Of a stretch of 64,000 bases of DNA, positions 26,298-35,361 are shown in pieces. The position numbers and the translations under genes were made by a program. The stretch comes from Chitinophagaceae bacterium PMP191F (GTDB lineage Bacteria; Bacteroidota; Bacteroidia; Chitinophagales; Chitinophagaceae). How positions within the stretch are numbered: position 1 is the stretch's first letter; each line of letters begins with the position of its first letter. Below the pieces are notes generated by a model. That model searched no databases. It saw only the letters and a program-made list of their open reading frames with translations, and was not told where the DNA came from. The DNA is taken from NCBI GenBank assembly GCA_001302245.1, contig LGYU01000022.1, positions 62,001-126,000 of the forward strand, given 5' to 3'.

Positions 26298-28292
26298 TTA
26301 TGCTTTTTGATCGGCAATGGTAAAGAAAAAAGTACATCCTTCTCCTGGTACAGAATCAACCCATATTTGTCCGCCATGCAGTTCGGCTATTTTTTTACAA
26401 TGTGCCAGTCCTATACCTGAACCTTCGTATTCGGAGCGGTTGTGCAGTCGCTGGAAGATGATAAAGATGCGTTGCTGGTGTTGCGGTTCCAGGCCAATGC
26501 CATTGTCTTTGACTGAGAATTTATAGAAACCATTTTCTTTCTGCCCTTTAATTTCAATGATGGGCCTCTCGTCTGGTTTTTTGAATTTAATGGAATTGCT
26601 GATCAGGTTCTGGAACATTAATTTCAGTTCGGTAGGGTAGGCGCTTACTACCGGCAGCAACTCTACATGGATCTCTGTATCATTCTCTTTGATCACTTTG
26701 TGCAGATCGGCCAGAACATCGGACAAGATAACATTACAATCTACCTGTTTGATCTCTTTCTCCCTACCGATACGTGAATAATCCAGCAGGTCTTTGATCA
26801 GTATTTTCATCCTGTCTGAGGCATGCAGAATATAGTCCAGGTATTTATCAGCGGTATTATCCAGTCGTCCACGGTATTGTTTACGCAACAGCTCTACAAA
26901 ACTGGAAGTGGTGCGTAAAGGTTCCTGCAGGTCATGTGAAGCTACATAGGCAAACTGTTCCAGTTCCTTGTTCTTACTTTCCAGTTCGGCCGTACGTTGT
27001 TGTACCTTTCTTTCCAGCAATACGTTGGCGTCGCGGATCTCTTTCTCAAGTCTTTTTTTCTCAGAAATATCGCGAATGGCAGCTGTTACCAGCATGCTGC
27101 CTGCTATCTGCAATGGGCTAAGGCTGATCTCTACGGGAAATTCTTCTCCTGTTTTACGTGTTCCCTGCAATTCCAGCACATGCATAGGTCTGAAACGTGC
27201 ATCTTTTGAATACCTGTCGCGGTGTTTGGGATGCCGGTGGTGAAAACGGGAGGGGATCAGTAGTTCAACACGTTTGTACAACAGCTCTTCGCTTTTATAA
27301 CCAAATACCTGTTCGCACTGGTTATTGGCAAGCTGAATAATACCATTCTCATCAACAATCACAATGGCATCCGGTGCCGATTCCAGCAAGCCCTTGAACT
27401 TCTGTTGTTCCTGTTCTGTTTTCCGGATACTGCGTTCCAGCTCGTCGGACATAGTATTGAAATTGTTGGCAAGAATGCCGATCTCATCACCTGAAAAGAT
27501 CTTTGCTTTACGGTTAAAATTGCCTTTGGTAACAGACTGTGCAGAAAGCAGTATTTCATTCAGTCCTTTTTGTATGCCCCTGCTGACGGTAATGGCCAGT
27601 ATCAGGCCGGTACATTCTACCAGTAGAGCCACTCCAAACAACAGTTTTAAAACCAGGTTTTCCAGCCATCGTGAACCTTCACCCAGTGTATAGGAAAATT
27701 CATCTTCCAGTACTGTCAGTTTTGCGTTGATAGGGTCTATGGCTGATACTATTTCATTGATCCTGTCCTGTGATGGATTGGGGGAGTTGATCTCATCATG
27801 CAATTTCTGGCCAATGGGTATAAAATCCGCTACCTGTTTGTCGGCTTCTGTCCATACTACAATTGCCCTGTTGATGTAACGGTTGGCATGAAAACGGCGG
27901 AACAGGTTCACCATACCTTTCACATCATCGGGATGATTACGTCCTTCTATAAATCCCTGCCTGGTGATCTCCATATCAGGGTAGGGCTTATTCATTTCAG
28001 CAAGTGCTTTGTGGTCGCCTACCGGCACTTTCATGAAAGACAGGAATTCCTGGTAATCAGCTTCGTTATGTGTGCGGCTGTATTTCTGCAACTGGTACAT
28101 GGCATCTTTCTGTGCCTTTGACCACAGTCCTTCACCACCAACATACGCTCTTACAGATGACAGGGTGTTGATAGAGAAGAACAATACAGCCAGTTCAATG
28201 GCTATCAGTGTAGCCATAATACCTACAGTGAAGTATAATTTCCTGGCAATGGATATTCGTTTAAACCATCCTTTTGGAAAATTTTTTTTCAT
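26298..28292 (-). CDS. Membrane sensor histidine kinase with HAMP and PAS domains
   Basis: A 664-aa protein. TM1 lies at about 20-43 and TM2 at about 214-236, with a helical periplasmic sensor of about 170 residues between them. Then come HAMP (237-290), PAS (about 297-410, with APDAIVIVDENGII), a coiled linker, the HisKA helix with phospho-acceptor His453 (VASHDLQEPLR) and the HATPase domain with N-box NLISNSIKF, G1 DNGIGL and GSGIGLAHCKKI. The HDLQEPLR form is typical of phytochrome-related kinases. No response regulator is adjacent, so it may act through a remote partner. It starts 23 bp after def and is probably co-transcribed with it. Confidence 0.9.
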   Translation of the reverse strand: MKKNFPKGWFKRISIARKLYFTVGIMATLIAIELAVLFFSINTLSSVRAYVGGEGLWSKAQKDAMYQLQKYSRTHNEADYQEFLSFMKVPVGDHKALAEMNKPYPDMEITRQGFIEGRNHPDDVKGMVNLFRRFHANRYINRAIVVWTEADKQVADFIPIGQKLHDEINSPNPSQDRINEIVSAIDPINAKLTVLEDEFSYTLGEGSRWLENLVLKLLFGVALLVECTGLILAITVSRGIQKGLNEILLSAQSVTKGNFNRKAKIFSGDEIGILANNFNTMSDELERSIRKTEQEQQKFKGLLESAPDAIVIVDENGIIQLANNQCEQVFGYKSEELLYKRVELLIPSRFHHRHPKHRDRYSKDARFRPMHVLELQGTRKTGEEFPVEISLSPLQIAGSMLVTAAIRDISEKKRLEKEIRDANVLLERKVQQRTAELESKNKELEQFAYVASHDLQEPLRTTSSFVELLRKQYRGRLDNTADKYLDYILHASDRMKILIKDLLDYSRIGREKEIKQVDCNVILSDVLADLHKVIKENDTEIHVELLPVVSAYPTELKLMFQNLISNSIKFKKPDERPIIEIKGQKENGFYKFSVKDNGIGLEPQHQQRIFIIFQRLHNRSEYEGSGIGLAHCKKIAELHGGQIWVDSVPGEGCTFFFTIADQKA

Positions 28293-28315
28293 GGGCAGCT
28301 GTTTATATGCCTTGT

Positions 28316-28897
28316 TTATGGCAAAAAGCTCATGGAATATGCGGCTTTTATTTTGCCTTTTTTGATCTTTTCAAGTTTGCTTTTGAACAGGGTACGTTTT
28401 AAAGGCTTCAGGTAATCGAGATAAAGGATACCTTCGGTATGATCGTACTCATGGTGTATCATGCGCGCTGTAATGCCATTGAATGTTGCTGTTTGAGGCT
28501 GCAGGGATCTGTCCAGGTATTCAATGGTGATGCTCCAGGGCCGTTCCACTTCGGCAGATAGTGTGGGAATGCTGAGACAGCCTTCTTCGTCTATCCAGGT
28601 TTTGTGCGAGGAATCAATAATGCGTGCATTGATAAATGTTTCCTGTATGCCTTTATCGCCGTCAAAATAATCATTACGCTCTTCCGGCGACAGGTTGGTA
28701 AAGGTCTGCACACTATCAATAATAAAAAGCCTGATGCGGTGATTGACCTGTGATGCAGTCAGACCGCATCCTTTTGCACCATACATGGTTTGCCACATGT
28801 TGTCTACCAACTGTTGCAGGTCGGGATAATGTTCATCTATATCCGTACATTCCTGTCGCAAAATAGCATGTCCATAAGCGATAATCGAAAGTATCAT
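28316..28897 (-). CDS. def: Peptide deformylase
   Basis: A 193-aa enzyme. The three catalytic motifs are present: motif 1 as GCGLTASQ (canonical GxGLAAxQ, so Thr replaces Ala), motif 2 EGCLS in DEEGCLSIP with the metal-binding Cys, and motif 3 HEYDH in MIHHEYDHTEGILYLD. It removes the formyl group from nascent N-terminal methionines, acting at the ribosome with a bound Fe or Ni ion. The Thr change is next to, not at, the metal ligands, so activity is expected. The gene leads a probable two-gene unit with the histidine kinase. Confidence 0.94.
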   Translation of the reverse strand: MILSIIAYGHAILRQECTDIDEHYPDLQQLVDNMWQTMYGAKGCGLTASQVNHRIRLFIIDSVQTFTNLSPEERNDYFDGDKGIQETFINARIIDSSHKTWIDEEGCLSIPTLSAEVERPWSITIEYLDRSLQPQTATFNGITARMIHHEYDHTEGILYLDYLKPLKRTLFKSKLEKIKKGKIKAAYSMSFLP

Positions 28898-29115
28898 ATG
28901 CTAAATGTAACGAAAAGGATGGCAATTCCGGAAGAACCAGAGGTGCGATAACCTACGGCAGGCCAGCTATTTAGCTTCAGAACTGGTATACCCATTGACA
29001 ATCAGAGGGCTTTTGGGCGTTACCTGCAGAAAAATACCTTTTACAGGATGTATTACGGCCAAAGACAATAGCGATGTTTTGTGATTGAGTTACACCGGTA
29101 GTGTAGGTATAAAAC

Positions 29116-29145
29116 AAAAATGTCCTGCAGAAGCAAGACATTTTT
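29116..29145 (-). terminator. Terminator of the membrane coiled-coil gene
   Basis: On the minus strand a stem of AAAAATGTC/GACATTTTT (29116-29124 with 29137-29145), extended by an inner CTGC...GCA pairing, follows the stop codon of the gene at 29177-29722 and ends in T residues. The 279-bp spacer 28898-29176 holds nothing else that I can support. Confidence 0.75.
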
Positions 29146-29176
29146 ACTTTCAATATACCTTTCAAACAATTATGGC

Positions 29177-29722
29177 CTAGTAATAAGATGACTTTTTGTC
29201 TACCTGTCTTTTCTGAACAGTTTCATGTTCTTTCAGGTTGTTGTTCACCAGAGAGATCACGGCAGAGTTGGAAGGTTTATCCAGCAAATCTTTTTTTTCC
29301 TTCACTTTATTCAGGTAGTACAATAACTCGTATTGGGAAATGATGTTTTTGTCAAAACCGTAGTTGCTCAGCTCAGGAATGGTAAGACCTGATTCGTGTA
29401 ACTGGTTTACAAAATCATCGGCATTCTGTTCAAATAAACGTGGAATGGCAATGTCTCTTACCAGTCTTGTGTTCATTGAATTTTTTAAGATCAGGCTGTT
29501 GATGAGTTGCGATTGCAGTTTCAGTTTTTCTTTGATCTTTTTTTCTTTATCCTTTAATACTTTCAGCATCTGAATATACAAGATACCTACCAGGCATACA
29601 GATGCAGCAGAGGAACGTATGTCGCTGAAGGTAAATTTTCTGATCTGGAGTAAGTCTACTGAAAGAAAGATAAAGGCCGATGCTAATACGAGTTGTAAAA
29701 CGATAGCATAGTTAATTTTCAT
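29177..29722 (-). CDS. Membrane-anchored coiled-coil protein of unknown function
   Basis: A 181-aa protein. Two transmembrane segments stand at about 5-23 and 37-55 (YAIVLQLVLASAFIFLSV; SSAASVCLVGILYIQML). A charged coiled coil (KVLKDKEKKIKEKLKLQSQL) follows, then a soluble helical tail ending KRQVDKKSSYY. No catalytic motif or named family is recognised. It is divergent from the contractile injection operon, with about 1 kb between, and convergent with nothing; its own terminator follows. A role linked to the injection system cannot be claimed from position alone. Confidence 0.7.
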   Translation of the reverse strand: MKINYAIVLQLVLASAFIFLSVDLLQIRKFTFSDIRSSAASVCLVGILYIQMLKVLKDKEKKIKEKLKLQSQLINSLILKNSMNTRLVRDIAIPRLFEQNADDFVNQLHESGLTIPELSNYGFDKNIISQYELLYYLNKVKEKKDLLDKPSNSAVISLVNNNLKEHETVQKRQVDKKSSYY

Positions 29723-30742
29723 TGGATTTTATTTAGGTATACAGGGTTGAGTATGGTACATGTTATTTATAAGGTCGCTCTAAGGTCTCGTATTCGGCAC
29801 ATTGTAAATTTAGAAAAAAGAAATGAAAAAGTTGATAACTGATGTTACCAAATAATGATAAAAGCATCAGATATTTTTTTCTTTTATCTGAACACGTTCA
29901 TATTATAAATTATTACTCATTTACCTAAGCGAAAACGCATTTGTGACGATGATGTGATGTTTGATTTTACACACAGCTGATGGCTTATTATAATATAAAA
30001 CAGTAATGGTATAAGTGTTTCCCTATAAGTAATACAGCATATGTACATTGATGTGTTGCAACAATGCATGCGCGTATACATAATAATCATGATGCCACCG
30101 GTAAAATAAACGTGCAGATGTATGATGGTTGTTGCAATTTTCAATAACGATGTATGATCAATAGTGTTATTGTTATGATCTGTTGTTGGAAAAAGATGGT
30201 TTTGTTTTTCATATTACTGTAAATAAAGCTGGGTAAATACCAGTGTGCGAAAAGTAGAATTACGTTGATATGCGGATTTTATGCAATACGGAAACAGGAA
30301 TGATCGCTGGCATATCCGTTGTTGATTTGCAGACGGGTATCTGTCGGCTGCATACGGGCTGTTGAATAACCGGTTCATTATTTAGAAAAGCGAGACCAGG
30401 TAACTTCAACAGGATACGCAGTTGTTTTGGTTTTATCGTTATAATTATGCTTCTGCTAGTTAATCATGTGTGCAAAAACGTTGTATCTGTATGGTTATCA
30501 CATTGGCCGCCAGATTTACCACAAAGTGGTATTTGTTTTACTTTTTTTTACATTTACCTTTACCCTGAAGTATTTAAATATACGCCCAACCTCTCCCTGT
30601 TTCTACTGCACATTATTCCGTATACCTGTTGTAAGCTGTTCCTTTCTGGTTTTCCTGCTTCTGTTTTATTGTTCTGATCCCGGCCAATGATTTTTCATTG
30701 TGAAGAGCCGTGGGAATCTTTTTAACCGTTAAACCATATCTG
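29723..30742. other. AT-rich 1-kb region upstream of the injection-system operon
   Basis: No convincing gene. Frames of 60-76 codons exist on both strands but are rich in Cys, Phe and Leu with no protein-like pattern. Notable sites are a 7-bp stem at 29867-29873/29885-29891 (TCAGATA, T-rich loop) and the palindrome at 30517-30531. A near-match to a -7 box (TACATTTA, 30549-30556) exists, but no exact TAnnTTTG was found, so the operon's promoter remains unplaced. Confidence 0.5.
30517..30531. promoter_or_regulatory. Possible operator palindrome upstream of the eCIS operon
   Basis: TACCAC-AAA-GTGGTA, a perfect 6-bp inverted repeat with a 3-bp centre, about 210 bp before the first gene and 18 bp before a weak -7-like box. 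No regulator is known. Confidence 0.25.
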
Positions 30743-31330
30743 ATGATAGGGCTGGCCATGCATTTCCTGGTTGACGAGATCAACCAATACCTTCATTCCA
30801 AATTGTCTTTCCAGGGCGATAAAGTGGTGCTGGATAATGTTGCACGGCTTGATAACAGTAATTCCGGCAACGAGAACCGTATTATATTATCGCTGGTAAA
30901 TATTGAAGAAGACCGTTTGTATAAGAACCCGGAAAATTTTACCCGCACCGACGATAATAAAGTGGTGTACAGCAATCCCGCAATACCGGTGAACCTGTAT
31001 TGTGTATTTGCCTACAACCATGGCAATAATGATAATGAATCAGTCAACCATTACGAAGAGGGACTGATGTACATATCTTATATTATTCGCTTTTTTCAGC
31101 ATAGACAGGTATTTACACCGCAAAATTCCCCGGCACTTGATACTGGTATTGAGAAAATGATCGCAGAACTGCATTCACTGGGTTTTGAGCAGATGAACCA
31201 GTTGTGGGCGATACTGGGTGGTAAATATCTGCCTTCCGTGATGTATAAATTCCGCCTGCTGGTAATTGATGAGCAATTACAACAAGGTTCGGGAGAGCTT
31301 GTCAGAAATGTGGGTGTTAACAATAATTAG
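30743..31330 (+). CDS. DUF4255 protein, Pvc16/Afp16-like tube terminator of the contractile injection system
   Basis: A 195-aa protein from the ATG at 30743 (MIGLAMHFLVDEINQYL); a GTG at 30710 would only add an unlikely leader. The conserved blocks of the Pvc16 N-terminal domain are present: the opening helix LVDEINQYL, RIILSLVNIEEDR, NPAIPVNLYCVFAYN, YISYIIRFFQHRQVF and the C-terminal MYKFRLLVIDEQ. In PVC and Afp the homologue stops tube growth and caps the particle. Here it is the first gene of the operon, whereas in Afp/PVC clusters it is last. The next gene starts 10 bp later. It is shorter than Afp16, consistent with only the core domain. Confidence 0.88.
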   Translation: MIGLAMHFLVDEINQYLHSKLSFQGDKVVLDNVARLDNSNSGNENRIILSLVNIEEDRLYKNPENFTRTDDNKVVYSNPAIPVNLYCVFAYNHGNNDNESVNHYEEGLMYISYIIRFFQHRQVFTPQNSPALDTGIEKMIAELHSLGFEQMNQLWAILGGKYLPSVMYKFRLLVIDEQLQQGSGELVRNVGVNNN

Positions 31331-31340
31331 TATCGGGTAT

Positions 31341-32576
31341 ATGAGCGTACAATTTCAATCATTGTTTACCATACAGGTGTTGCACGATTACTATAACCGG
31401 CATAACTATCACTGTGCAGACCTGGCAATTGTTCCTGCTGATGATTGTGAGCAACTGATGCGCAATATGCAGGTACTGTATAGGAATTACAATCATCGGC
31501 TACTGGCAGTGATCAATGCTTCAAAAGAAGTGAATGATGCTCCGCCACCTGCCTTCCGGTTAACACCTTTCCTGAATTTTCCTGATGAACTGGTGTTCCG
31601 CTATTACCTGTTTCCCCGTAATCCGCAGTTTGCCGGCATCACAGCACTCGCATTGCCGGTAACGGCCGGGAAGAGACTGTACTTCAGTAATCTTTCAAAA
31701 AATAAAACAGCTTCGATGCTTTCGTTATCAGCTGTAGCAGGTGTATTTTCTGTAAGTAAAGTATACCAGCCCGGCGACCTGGTAAAAGGACCGGATGACA
31801 GGGTATATGAATGTATAAGGGCCAGTGATGGTTCTGTTGCATCCAAAGACCTGATGAGCGCTACTTACTGGCTGGCAGCAACCAATGCCAATCCTTATGC
31901 TGGTACGGCAGACCAGGTGATACTTACCGGCAGCACTTACCGCTATACTTTAAAAACACCGGCAGCTAATATTACCAGTAAACTGTTCGGCCTGAACAAA
32001 CAGGAAGATTCACTTCCGTTTGATACACTTTTACATACCGATGAACAGGTATTTCCGCAGGCGCAGGAATTCGTTTCTATTGACATGTCTGGTTTTGCAC
32101 CGGGTAAATACAGGCTGGTGGTGAACAGTGAGGAAGATATATGGCTTTATATTGACCCGCTGGCTGTGAAGAAAGGAGCCTGGGGTATTGTAGAGATCCA
32201 TCATTTTAAAAAAGTACCGGCCGATTTCAGTCTTTTAACAACCGGCAATCATATCAAAGTACCCGAACCGGTATTTACTATCTGGTTCAAGAACCGATCG
32301 GTGATCTGGCGATATATTTCGCAGCTGGATGCTATTGGCATTACAGACAGCGGGGCAACACCTTTCAGTTTTGCGCCGGCCAGCGGTACTGTGGTAGAAT
32401 CGCAGCAGGCCATCGGGCTCACGGAAACCCCGCTTACTACCTTAACAGCTACGCGTACCAGTACCGGCAGGCAATTAAATAACCTGCAAAATCCAATGCC
32501 ATCGCAACTGGTATATGTGCAGCAGGATAATACAGCTTTTTATTCGGGTAATATGTATATCAATATTCAGCAATAA
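31341..32576 (+). CDS. Unknown eCIS protein with a chitin-binding-like (CBM5/12-type) motif
   Basis: A 411-aa protein from the ATG at 31341 (MSVQFQSLFTIQVLHDYY). Residues about 137-180 read VYQPGDLVKGPDDRVYECIR ... YWLAA, which follows the spacing of small carbohydrate-binding modules of the CBM5/12 kind (Y-x2-GD-x-V, a second Y strand, closing W at 177). The parts before and after are beta-rich and unlike anything I can name; ASKEVNDAPPPAFRLTPFLNF and VWRYISQ occur in them. No signal peptide. It lies between the tube terminator and the sheath gene (34 bp before the latter). It could be a structural collar or a receptor-contact protein; both are guesses. It is surely expressed with the operon. 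Confidence 0.72.
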   Translation: MSVQFQSLFTIQVLHDYYNRHNYHCADLAIVPADDCEQLMRNMQVLYRNYNHRLLAVINASKEVNDAPPPAFRLTPFLNFPDELVFRYYLFPRNPQFAGITALALPVTAGKRLYFSNLSKNKTASMLSLSAVAGVFSVSKVYQPGDLVKGPDDRVYECIRASDGSVASKDLMSATYWLAATNANPYAGTADQVILTGSTYRYTLKTPAANITSKLFGLNKQEDSLPFDTLLHTDEQVFPQAQEFVSIDMSGFAPGKYRLVVNSEEDIWLYIDPLAVKKGAWGIVEIHHFKKVPADFSLLTTGNHIKVPEPVFTIWFKNRSVIWRYISQLDAIGITDSGATPFSFAPASGTVVESQQAIGLTETPLTTLTATRTSTGRQLNNLQNPMPSQLVYVQQDNTAFYSGNMYINIQQ

Positions 32577-32610
32577 CACAAACAATTCATTCACTAAAAA
32601 ACAAGCAATT

Positions 32611-34032
32611 ATGGCAACGTACAACACGCCCGGTGTATATATTGAAGAGATCGCGTTGTTCCCGCCTTCTGTAGCGCAGGTAGAAACCGCAATACCTGCA
32701 TTCATCGGGTATACACAAAAAGCCAAAAAAGAAAACGATGATCTTACGCTGAAACCAACACGCATTATGTCGCTGGTGGAGTACGTGCAGTATTTTGGCG
32801 GCCCGCAGGATGAGAAAGATATAGAGGTGGATCTGTCGCAGGACAGTGGTGGCCGTACCGTTATTGAAGTGAAGTTTAAAAGCGGTGCCAACCCCGGCGA
32901 TCCTTCCAAGAAGCCCAGTAACCACGTTATGTACTACGCCCTGCAGATGTTCTTTGCCAATGGCGGAGGTCCCTGCTATATTGTGTCAGTAGGTGCTACC
33001 AGCGATGCAGGTACTATTGATAAAGCCAAACTGAAACTGGGGCTTGATGTATTAAAGACCGAAGACGAACCAACGCTGATACTGTTTCCCGAAGCGATCC
33101 TGGGTCTTGATGATGCCAATCATGCCGGACTGATCTCCGATGCTTTGAAACAATGCAAGGAGCTAAAAGACCGCTTTACCATTGCTGATGTAAAAGTAGA
33201 TACCAGTAAAAGCATTGCCGATAATGCTAAAGTGTTCCGCGACAATGTATCCGGTACGTTGGATGAACTGAAATATGGTGCAGCTTATTATCCCAATATC
33301 AGAACCACCTTCCCGTATTCATGCAAGGAAACGGATGTGAAGGTTACTGATGGGCGTACAGGTGGAGCGTTGTCTGGTACACTGGATGCAGTAGCTACAG
33401 CAGACAATACCATTTATAACCAGATCAAGAATAAACTCAATTCATTTTATCTCACATTACCTCCTGGATCAACCATTGCCGGCATCTATGCTTCGGTTGA
33501 CAGGGACAGAGGTGTATGGAAGGCTCCTGCCAATATACCAGTTTCCAATGTAGTGGGCCCCGATGTAAAAGTAACTGACGCGGACCAGGACGGATTGAAT
33601 ATTGACACTACCGCAGGCAAGTCTATCAACGTTATTCGTGCTTTTACCGGCAAGGGTACATTGGTATGGGGTGCGCGTACACTGGCTGGCAATGATAATG
33701 AGTGGCGCTATGTTCCAGTACGCCGGTTTTTCAATATGGTGGAAGAATCCATCAAAAAAGCCACTTACCAGTTTGTATTTGAACCCAATGATGCTAACAC
33801 CTGGGTGAAAGTAAGAGCGATGATCGAAAATTACCTGACCATCTTATGGCGCCAGGGAGCATTGACCGGCTCCAAACCTGAACAGGCTTTTTATGTAAAG
33901 GTGGGGTTGAACCAGACCATGACAGCACAGGATATACTGGATGGATACATGTATGTAGAGATCGGTATGGCTGTTGTTCGCCCGGCAGAATTCATTGTGC
34001 TGAAGTTCTCACATAAAATGCAGGAAGGGTAA
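32611..34032 (+). CDS. Contractile sheath protein (phage tail sheath family)
   Basis: A 473-aa protein from the ATG at 32611 (MATYNTPGVYIEEI); the open frame extends upstream to 32515 but the TPGVYIEE opening is the family's conserved N-terminus. The C-terminal half carries the sheath hallmark WGARTLAGNDNEWRYVPVRRFFN, then IKKATYQFVFEPND and the final strand VRPAEFIVLKFSHK. It builds the outer cylinder that shortens on firing. Afp and PVC encode three sheath paralogues; only this one is present here, so the whole sheath may be a homopolymer. A 173-bp spacer with AAGGT-type intergenic sequence separates it from the tube genes. Confidence 0.95.
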   Translation: MATYNTPGVYIEEIALFPPSVAQVETAIPAFIGYTQKAKKENDDLTLKPTRIMSLVEYVQYFGGPQDEKDIEVDLSQDSGGRTVIEVKFKSGANPGDPSKKPSNHVMYYALQMFFANGGGPCYIVSVGATSDAGTIDKAKLKLGLDVLKTEDEPTLILFPEAILGLDDANHAGLISDALKQCKELKDRFTIADVKVDTSKSIADNAKVFRDNVSGTLDELKYGAAYYPNIRTTFPYSCKETDVKVTDGRTGGALSGTLDAVATADNTIYNQIKNKLNSFYLTLPPGSTIAGIYASVDRDRGVWKAPANIPVSNVVGPDVKVTDADQDGLNIDTTAGKSINVIRAFTGKGTLVWGARTLAGNDNEWRYVPVRRFFNMVEESIKKATYQFVFEPNDANTWVKVRAMIENYLTILWRQGALTGSKPEQAFYVKVGLNQTMTAQDILDGYMYVEIGMAVVRPAEFIVLKFSHKMQEG

Positions 34033-34205
34033 TGGAAGCAGGGAAAAGGTTTAAGGTGCAAGGTTCAAGCGTTGAGAAATGAACAGGATGTTTATGCCTG
34101 ACCTTTTATACCCCCTGTATCCTGCAACTGACATTCCGCGCTTATTAACATTTACAATCACAGGCAGCACTAAATACAGTTGTTGCTGAACAAAAAAATA
34201 CAATT

Positions 34206-34640
34206 ATGGCAAATTATCCTTTACCGAAATTTCATTTCCGTGTAGAATGGGGTGGTGCAAAGATCGGTTTTTCTGAAGTCAGCGGTTTATCTGTTGAAAC
34301 AGACGTGATTGAATACCGCGATGGTTCCAGCCCGGAATATCACAAAATTAAAATGCCGGGTATGCAGAAGTTCGGCAATATCACCATGAAGCGCGGTACT
34401 TTTCAGGGTGATAATGATTTCTACAAATGGTGGCAAACCGTGGCGCTGAACACTATTGAAAGACGTGACATCACCATCAGCCTGTTGAACGAAAATCATG
34501 AACCGGTGGTAGTATGGAAAGTAAAAAATGCATGGCCTACCAAAGTACAATCTACCGACCTGAAAAGCGACGATAATGGTGCTGCCATCGAAACTATTGA
34601 ACTGGCACATGAAGGACTGGTAATTCAAAACGGTGACTAA
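34206..34640 (+). CDS. Inner tube protein 1 (Afp1/gp19-like, Hcp-fold)
   Basis: A 144-aa protein with tail-tube family features: YPLPKFHFRVEWGG at the N-terminus, FSEVSGLSVETDVIEYRDG, the GNITMKRGTF strand, W at FYKWW and the late WKVKNAWPTKVQSTDLKS segment. Length fits Afp1/Pvc1. The protein stacks as hexameric rings to form the tube that is driven into the target. Its stop is 2 bp before the start of a second, diverged tube gene. Together with the sheath it forms the contractile trunk. Confidence 0.93.
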   Translation: MANYPLPKFHFRVEWGGAKIGFSEVSGLSVETDVIEYRDGSSPEYHKIKMPGMQKFGNITMKRGTFQGDNDFYKWWQTVALNTIERRDITISLLNENHEPVVVWKVKNAWPTKVQSTDLKSDDNGAAIETIELAHEGLVIQNGD

Positions 34641-34642
34641 TT

Positions 34643-35083
34643 ATGACAAACAACTATCCCCCGGTCAGCTTTTTTTTCAAAGTTGAATTTCAGCTCAGCG
34701 GTGTAAAAAGTGCTGATGCCATGTTTCAGGAAGTGAATGGTTTTAATGTTGAACTGCAGACAGAAGAGATCAAACAGGGAGGCGAAAACCGTTACGCACA
34801 GGCATTGCCTACACGTGCGCGCTACAGCGACCTGGTATTGAAAAGAGGCTTACTGGTGGATTCAGGTATTGTAAAATGGTGTAAAGATGCCATCGAAAAC
34901 CTCGACATCCAACCCATTACGATCATTGTTACCCTGCTGAATGAAAAGAAAGAGCCATTGCAAACGTATAATATCGTCAATGCATGGCCTAAGAAATGGT
35001 CTATTTCAGATCTCAATGCACAGGAAAGCAAGATCGTGGTGGAAACAATGGAATTGTCGTACCAGTATTTTAAAACAGTATAG
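34643..35083 (+). CDS. Inner tube protein 2 / tube initiator (Afp5-like)
   Basis: A 146-aa paralogue of the preceding gene: FFFKVEFQLSG, FQEVNGFNVELQTEE, YSDLVLKRGLL, WCKDAIEN and NAWPKKWSISDLNAQ align with the same blocks of tube protein 1, but identity looks low. By analogy with Afp5/Pvc5 it is likely the first tube ring, joining the trunk to the baseplate hub. It starts 2 bp after the first tube gene, so translation is probably coupled. Confidence 0.88.
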   Translation: MTNNYPPVSFFFKVEFQLSGVKSADAMFQEVNGFNVELQTEEIKQGGENRYAQALPTRARYSDLVLKRGLLVDSGIVKWCKDAIENLDIQPITIIVTLLNEKKEPLQTYNIVNAWPKKWSISDLNAQESKIVVETMELSYQYFKTV

Positions 35084-35167
35084 GTTGAAGGTGTAATGTA
35101 TAAAGAAGTTGCTGCCCTGGCAGGCAGCTTTCATTAAACCTTAATGTTAAATATTAAACCTGATTTT

Positions 35168-35344
35168 ATGCCGGTAGAGATCATGGAACTGATCGTGCGC
35201 GCCAATGTACAGGAATCATCCGGCAATGCCGGAGCCGCTGCTACAGATGATGGTAGTTCAGACGGAGCTGTACACAAACAGGCGTTGATTGAAGAATGTG
35301 TGGAACAGGTACTTGAAATTTTACGTCACCGCAACGAAAGGTAA
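35168..35344 (+). CDS. DUF5908-family small eCIS protein
   Basis: A 58-aa protein from the ATG at 35168 (MPVEIMELIVRANV); an upstream ATG at 35144 is less likely because the family begins MPxEIxEL. The C-terminal helix (LIEECVEQVLEILRHRNER) is the other conserved part; the centre is a Gly/Ala/Ser/Asp linker. Members of this family occur between tube and LysM-hub genes in eCIS clusters, at the place of Afp6, and their role is not established. It follows the tube genes by 84 bp and precedes the hub gene by 17 bp. Confidence 0.8.
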   Translation: MPVEIMELIVRANVQESSGNAGAAATDDGSSDGAVHKQALIEECVEQVLEILRHRNER

Positions 35345-35361
35345 ACTCAAAAAACTTCCTT

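Noticed and set aside
28977-29165. A 62-codon minus-strand frame between def and the membrane protein gene
   Set aside because: It overlaps the terminator hairpin at 29116-29145 and has no protein-like pattern.
30447-30690. Open frames of 74-76 codons upstream of the eCIS operon
   Set aside because: Dominated by Phe, Leu and Cys with no signal, domain or promoter; consistent with chance in AT-rich DNA.
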